Positions 61,275-64,000 of a DNA stretch of 64,000 nucleotides are shown here, in pieces. The translations under genes and the position numbers were made by a program. The stretch covers positions 3,787,501-3,851,500 of the forward strand of contig NZ_CP019449.1 in the NCBI RefSeq assembly GCF_001984035.1. Reading direction: 5' to 3'. Below the pieces are notes generated by a model. That model had not been told where the DNA came from. It searched no databases and saw only the letters and a program-made list of their open reading frames with translations. Source of the DNA: Sphingopyxis sp. QXT-31 (lineage in GTDB: Bacteria; Pseudomonadota; Alphaproteobacteria; Sphingomonadales; Sphingomonadaceae). The stretch's first letter is position 1. Each line of letters starts with the position of its first letter.

Positions 61275-61882
61275 CCTCTGCCTCCCAATTGCTCCATCAG
61301 ATGCGCGAGCGCGCCATGGCCCTGCGCCTTCAGCCCCTCGATCACCCGCGCGCGTTCGTCCGCGGGTTTGTTCTGCGACAATTTCAGCGTCGGGCGCCAC
61401 GCGCTGATCGCCAGTTCGAACCCGATGATCGCATCGGCCATCTTGCCGAAGATCGCCGCGCTCATCTTGGCGCGTGTCCACGGCGGATCGATGCCCGCGC
61501 GCGTTTCATGGCTTTCCGACAGCGCGTCGAGCTGTCCGACGAGTTCCTCGCGGTCGAGCTTGCGGACACGGCCTTCCATCTCGACCGCGACATAATTCCA
61601 CGTCGGCACCTGGTCGGCCGCCGTGTACCAGCTCGCGCTGACATAGGCGTCGGGGCCCTGCACCACCGCGATCGCCTGCGCGCCGCCCAGATGCTTCGTC
61701 AGCCCGTTGCCGCGCGACAGGTGGAATTGCAGCGTGCGCGCGTCCGCGCCGAGCACCACCGGCGCGTGCGCGACGCGCGGCCCGTCGGGGGTGCTCGCGA
61801 AGATCGCCGCAAAACCGATCTCGCGCACCAGCAGCGCGGCGAGGTCGGCATCCTTGGGCCGAAAGGACGGATCGGGGTGCAT
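61271..61882 (-). CDS. FMN-binding PaiB-like protein
   Basis: A 203-residue protein of the PaiB/FMN-binding negative-regulator family, a split-barrel flavin-binding fold. The N-terminal MHPDPSFRPKDADLAALL, the central FHLSRGNGLTKHL and WYTAADQVPTWNYVAV, and the C-terminal ISAWRPTLKLSQNKPADERARV are the family's conserved blocks. In Bacillus the relative represses sporulation-linked genes; elsewhere the role is poorly known. Its start overlaps the pseudouridine synthase stop by 1 base (TGATG). Flavin binding is family knowledge, not seen directly. Confidence 0.88.
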   Translation of the reverse strand: MHPDPSFRPKDADLAALLVREIGFAAIFASTPDGPRVAHAPVVLGADARTLQFHLSRGNGLTKHLGGAQAIAVVQGPDAYVSASWYTAADQVPTWNYVAVEMEGRVRKLDREELVGQLDALSESHETRAGIDPPWTRAKMSAAIFGKMADAIIGFELAISAWRPTLKLSQNKPADERARVIEGLKAQGHGALAHLMEQLGGRG

Positions 61883-63120
61883 CAGCGCGGCTTGGCGGGC
61901 CGCGCCGGATGTTTTTTCGCGGACGGCTTCCTGCCCGCCGGCTTGGCCGGCGCCGGCTTGCCGGGCTTGCCCGCCTTGGGCTTGGGTTTCGGCTTGCCGA
62001 CGAAGTCGGTCGGCTTGCTGTCGGCCGTGCGTCCGCGCCGCTCGCCGCGCCGCGCCTTGCGGATCTGCTTGCTGTGCGCCTTCGCCTGCGCCTTCAGCGC
62101 CGATTTCGGCGGCGGACCCTTTTCCTGCCCATCGGTCCCGACCTCGCCGAGCAGCGGGTCGAACCCCAGCGCGTCGAGGCTCGCGGCAAAATGCTCGGGC
62201 ACGTCGGCGCTGATATCGATCGCGCCGCCGTCGGGGTGGTCGATGCGCAAGCGGCGGCTGTGCAGATGCATCTTGCGGCTGATCGTCCCGGTCAGGAACG
62301 CGCCCTTGCCGCCATATTTGCCGTCGCCGACGATCGGATGGCCGATCGCCGCCATATGCACGCGCAGCTGGTGCGTGCGCCCGGTCAGCGGCTGCAGCTC
62401 GACCCACGCCGCGCTGTTGCCCGCGCGCTCGATCACGCGGTAGCGCGTCTTCGACGGCAGGCCCTTGTCGTCGACATGCATCTTCTCGCCGCCCGATCCG
62501 GGCTGTTTGGCGAGCGGCAGGTCGATCTCGCCCTGCTGGATGTCGGGCACGCCGACGATCAGCGCCCAATAGGTCTTCTTGGCGCTGCGGTTCGAAAAGC
62601 TTTTGGCGAAATAGGCCGCGGCGCGCGGGGTGCGCGCGATCAGCAGCGCGCCCGACGTGTCCTTGTCGAGCCGGTGGACGAGCTTGGGCCGCACCGGCCC
62701 GTCGAATTTCAGCGCGTCAAGCAGCCCGTCGACGTGGCTCTCGGTCTTGGTCCCGCCTTGGGTGGCGAGCCCCGGCAGCTTGTTGAGCACGATCGCGCTG
62801 GCGTCGCGGTGGATCACCATCCCCGTCGCGAGCGCGACATCGGCGTCGGTCAGCGGCCGCCCCTTGCGCGCCGGCCGCGCCTCGGCCTCGACCGGCGGGG
62901 TCGGCATCACGAGCTTCTGCCCCGTCGCGATGCGGTCGGAGACATCGGCCTTCTTGCCGTCGAGCGTCAGCTGCCCCGACCGCGCCCAGCGCGCGAGCAG
63001 CGCATGCGGCGTGCCCTCGCGGTGGCGCTTGAACCAGCGGTCGAGCCTGATGCCATCATCCTCCTCGGCGATCGTCGCCCCATCCATTTTGGCAGCGTCC
63101 ATTTTCGCTTTCTCGCTCAT
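61882..63120 (-). CDS. RluA-family pseudouridine synthase with basic tail
   Basis: A 412-residue RNA-modifying enzyme. An S4-like N-terminal domain (about 20-80; IRLDRWFKRHREGTPHALLAR, ARSGQLTLDGKKAD) is followed by the catalytic RluC/RluD-type domain with the active-site Asp in LVHRLDKDTSG, Tyr in KTYWALI and RTHQLRVH. The last 85 residues (about 325-412) form an extreme Lys/Pro/Ala tail of PKPKPKAGKPGKP type, presumably disordered and RNA-binding, well beyond the usual family length. It acts on 23S rRNA uridines (substrate positions not readable). It overlaps crcB by 4 bases. Confidence 0.92.
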   Translation of the reverse strand: MSEKAKMDAAKMDGATIAEEDDGIRLDRWFKRHREGTPHALLARWARSGQLTLDGKKADVSDRIATGQKLVMPTPPVEAEARPARKGRPLTDADVALATGMVIHRDASAIVLNKLPGLATQGGTKTESHVDGLLDALKFDGPVRPKLVHRLDKDTSGALLIARTPRAAAYFAKSFSNRSAKKTYWALIVGVPDIQQGEIDLPLAKQPGSGGEKMHVDDKGLPSKTRYRVIERAGNSAAWVELQPLTGRTHQLRVHMAAIGHPIVGDGKYGGKGAFLTGTISRKMHLHSRRLRIDHPDGGAIDISADVPEHFAASLDALGFDPLLGEVGTDGQEKGPPPKSALKAQAKAHSKQIRKARRGERRGRTADSKPTDFVGKPKPKPKAGKPGKPAPAKPAGRKPSAKKHPARPAKPR

Positions 63121-63494
63121 GCCGGCACCTGCCGCATCAAAAGCAGGCCGATGCCGCAGGCGGCGATTGCGCCGGCCACGGACGCCGCGACATAAACAAA
63201 GGCCTGCGCCGACTGCCCGCGCTCGAACAAAGTCCAGAATTCCATGCTAAACGCCGAAAAGGTGGTGAAACCGCCGAGCACGCCGACCCCGAAAAACAGC
63301 CGCGCCGCCTCGCCGCCGCCGCTGCGCGCGAGCCAGCCGACCAGCAGGCCCATCGCCAGGCTACCCACGATATTGATCGACAGCGTCCACCAGGGGAAGC
63401 CGGGGCCGAGCCGCGCGAGCATCGCGCCGCCGACGAGGTGCCGCGCGCCGGCGCCGAGCGCGCCGCCGATCATCACAGGGAAAAGGCCGTTCAT
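63117..63494 (-). CDS. crcB: Fluoride ion channel CrcB
   Basis: A 125-residue inner-membrane Fluc channel subunit that exports fluoride as a dual-topology dimer. Four helices are evident. Conserved motifs are GALGAGARHLVG in helix 1, WTLSINIVGSLAMGLLVG in helix 2 (pore Asn) and VLGGFTTFSAFSMEF in helix 3 (Phe-Ser fluoride track). The leader of 50 bases has no recognisable fluoride riboswitch. It overlaps the downstream pseudouridine synthase by 4 bases. Confidence 0.93.
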   Translation of the reverse strand: MNGLFPVMIGGALGAGARHLVGGAMLARLGPGFPWWTLSINIVGSLAMGLLVGWLARSGGGEAARLFFGVGVLGGFTTFSAFSMEFWTLFERGQSAQAFVYVAASVAGAIAACGIGLLLMRQVPA

Positions 63495-63525
63495 CCGCCC
63501 GCCCTAGCCGCAAATGCGCGGCGCG

Positions 63526-63553
63526 AAAAGCAAGAGCGGTCGAAAACCGCTCT
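63526..63553 (-). terminator. Terminator after the thermonuclease-like gene
   Basis: On the minus strand AGAGCGGT, loop TTTCG, ACCGCTCT (complement of 63553-63533), followed by TGCTTTT. The stem overlaps the last base pairs of the thermonuclease stop codon. It implies that crcB has its own promoter in the short gap 63495-63525 or depends on readthrough. Confidence 0.65.
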
Positions 63554-64000
63554 AATGGTCAGCGAGGACCGCCGCCGAACGGACATGCGCCGCGCGCCAG
63601 TCGGCGGGGCGCGCGAAATCGCCCGCCCAGATCCCGCGCCGCGCGCGCTCGGCTTCGCCCTCTTCGGACAGCAGCGCATCGTCGGTCGCGACCGCCCAGC
63701 CCAGCCGGACCATCTCGCCCGCCAGGTCGACGCCTTCGGGTTCGGCCCGCGTGCGGCACGCCGCGAGCGTGCGGCCATATTTGTCCTTCGCCGCGAAGCT
63801 GCAGAAGAGCGGCCCGTGCTCCGCGAGCCCCACCAGCGCCGTCCGCGCCGCCTGCCCGCACGCCCAGCCGCTGCCGTCGGGGCGCGTGCAGCGCTGACGA
63901 TATTCGACCGCGTCGAGGCCGCTCAGCCGGATCTTGCGCACTGCGCCGCCCTGTCGCACCGACAGGCTGTCGCCGTCGATCACCTGCACCAGCGGCACCG
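63552..64000 (-). CDS. Thermonuclease (SNase-like) family protein, 5' end outside window
   Basis: At least 149 residues of an SNase-like OB-fold protein; the gene enters from beyond the right edge, so the true start is not visible (a GTG at 63998 is only the edge). Family motifs are VQVIDGDSLSV, IRLSGLDAVEYRQ and DKYGRTLAACRTR, carrying the Asp and Arg of staphylococcal nuclease; EMVRLGWAVAT and RARRGIWAGDF close the fold. The Glu usually after the metal Asp is DAVEYRQ here. Two Cys (RCTRPDG and ACGQAAR) suggest an exported form. The stop is followed by a terminator. Confidence 0.8.
   Translation of the reverse strand, partial: VPLVQVIDGDSLSVRQGGAVRKIRLSGLDAVEYRQRCTRPDGSGWACGQAARTALVGLAEHGPLFCSFAAKDKYGRTLAACRTRAEPEGVDLAGEMVRLGWAVATDDALLSEEGEAERARRGIWAGDFARPADWRAAHVRSAAVLADH

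Noticed and set aside
63495..63551. A fluoride riboswitch ahead of crcB
   Set aside because: The gap is about 57 bases, mostly used by the upstream terminator; no conserved fluoride-switch core is seen.

Overview
The window is G+C-rich chromosomal DNA from an alphaproteobacterium, most likely a sphingomonad (family Sphingomonadaceae, possibly Sphingopyxis; this is inference from gene content, not a database match). The grounds are the alphaproteobacterial rRNA and initiator-tRNA sequences, three large TonB-dependent receptors (TBDRs), a crtY-crtI-crtB carotenoid cluster, an ATP12-type F1-ATPase chaperone, and families of palindromic intergenic repeats.

Layout. 1-2.9 kb: end of an rRNA operon (partial 23S, 5S, tRNA-fMet, two terminators). 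2.9-19.4 kb: map, then a two-winged nutrient regulon around a DctB/DctD-like two-component system. The left wing (minus strand) is dctB-dctD-TBDR-cation:dicarboxylate/glutamate symporter-gamma-glutamyltransferase-VOC protein. The right wing (plus strand) is dctA-TBDR-SGNH hydrolase. Each wing thus has an outer-membrane receptor, an exported hydrolase and an inner-membrane DAACS transporter. Two TGTGCG-type palindromes lie between the wings. The DctD-like regulator has lost the GAFTGA sigma-54 contact motif.

19.5-31.5 kb: an SPFH / ribbon-helix-helix / small membrane protein cassette behind a 30-bp AT-rich palindrome; rpe and a heparinase II/III-like protein; a phytate/phosphate-scavenging block (TBDR, purple-acid-phosphatase-like enzyme, beta-propeller phytase) with a Pho-box-like triplet; purH; a YqaA/DedA membrane protein. 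31.6-42.3 kb: tyrosine catabolism (4-hydroxyphenylpyruvate dioxygenase plus VOC protein), an ABC-F ATPase, a TauE/SafE permease, a LysR regulator, FKBP, prolyl aminopeptidase, a Rossmann protein and trmB. 42.4-48.2 kb: secreted protein, metK with an operator-like palindrome, lnt carrying an in-frame palindromic repeat, DUF2141, a fatty-acid-hydroxylase-family protein and an acetyltransferase. 48.2-54 kb: crtY-crtI-LOG-crtB-pnuC-nadR, tightly packed, for beta-carotene synthesis and nicotinamide riboside salvage. 54-60.2 kb: two acyl-CoA ligases, an atypical OmpR-type regulator, a lipoprotein, an HCCA-isomerase-like protein and a crotonase. 60.3-64 kb: ATP12, small membrane protein, PaiB-like protein, RluA-type pseudouridine synthase, crcB and a partial thermonuclease.

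At least five families of palindromic elements occupy the gaps between genes. In two families the hairpin stems differ between copies but stay complementary, which points to selection on, or copying of, a folded structure. One copy sits inside the lnt reading frame.
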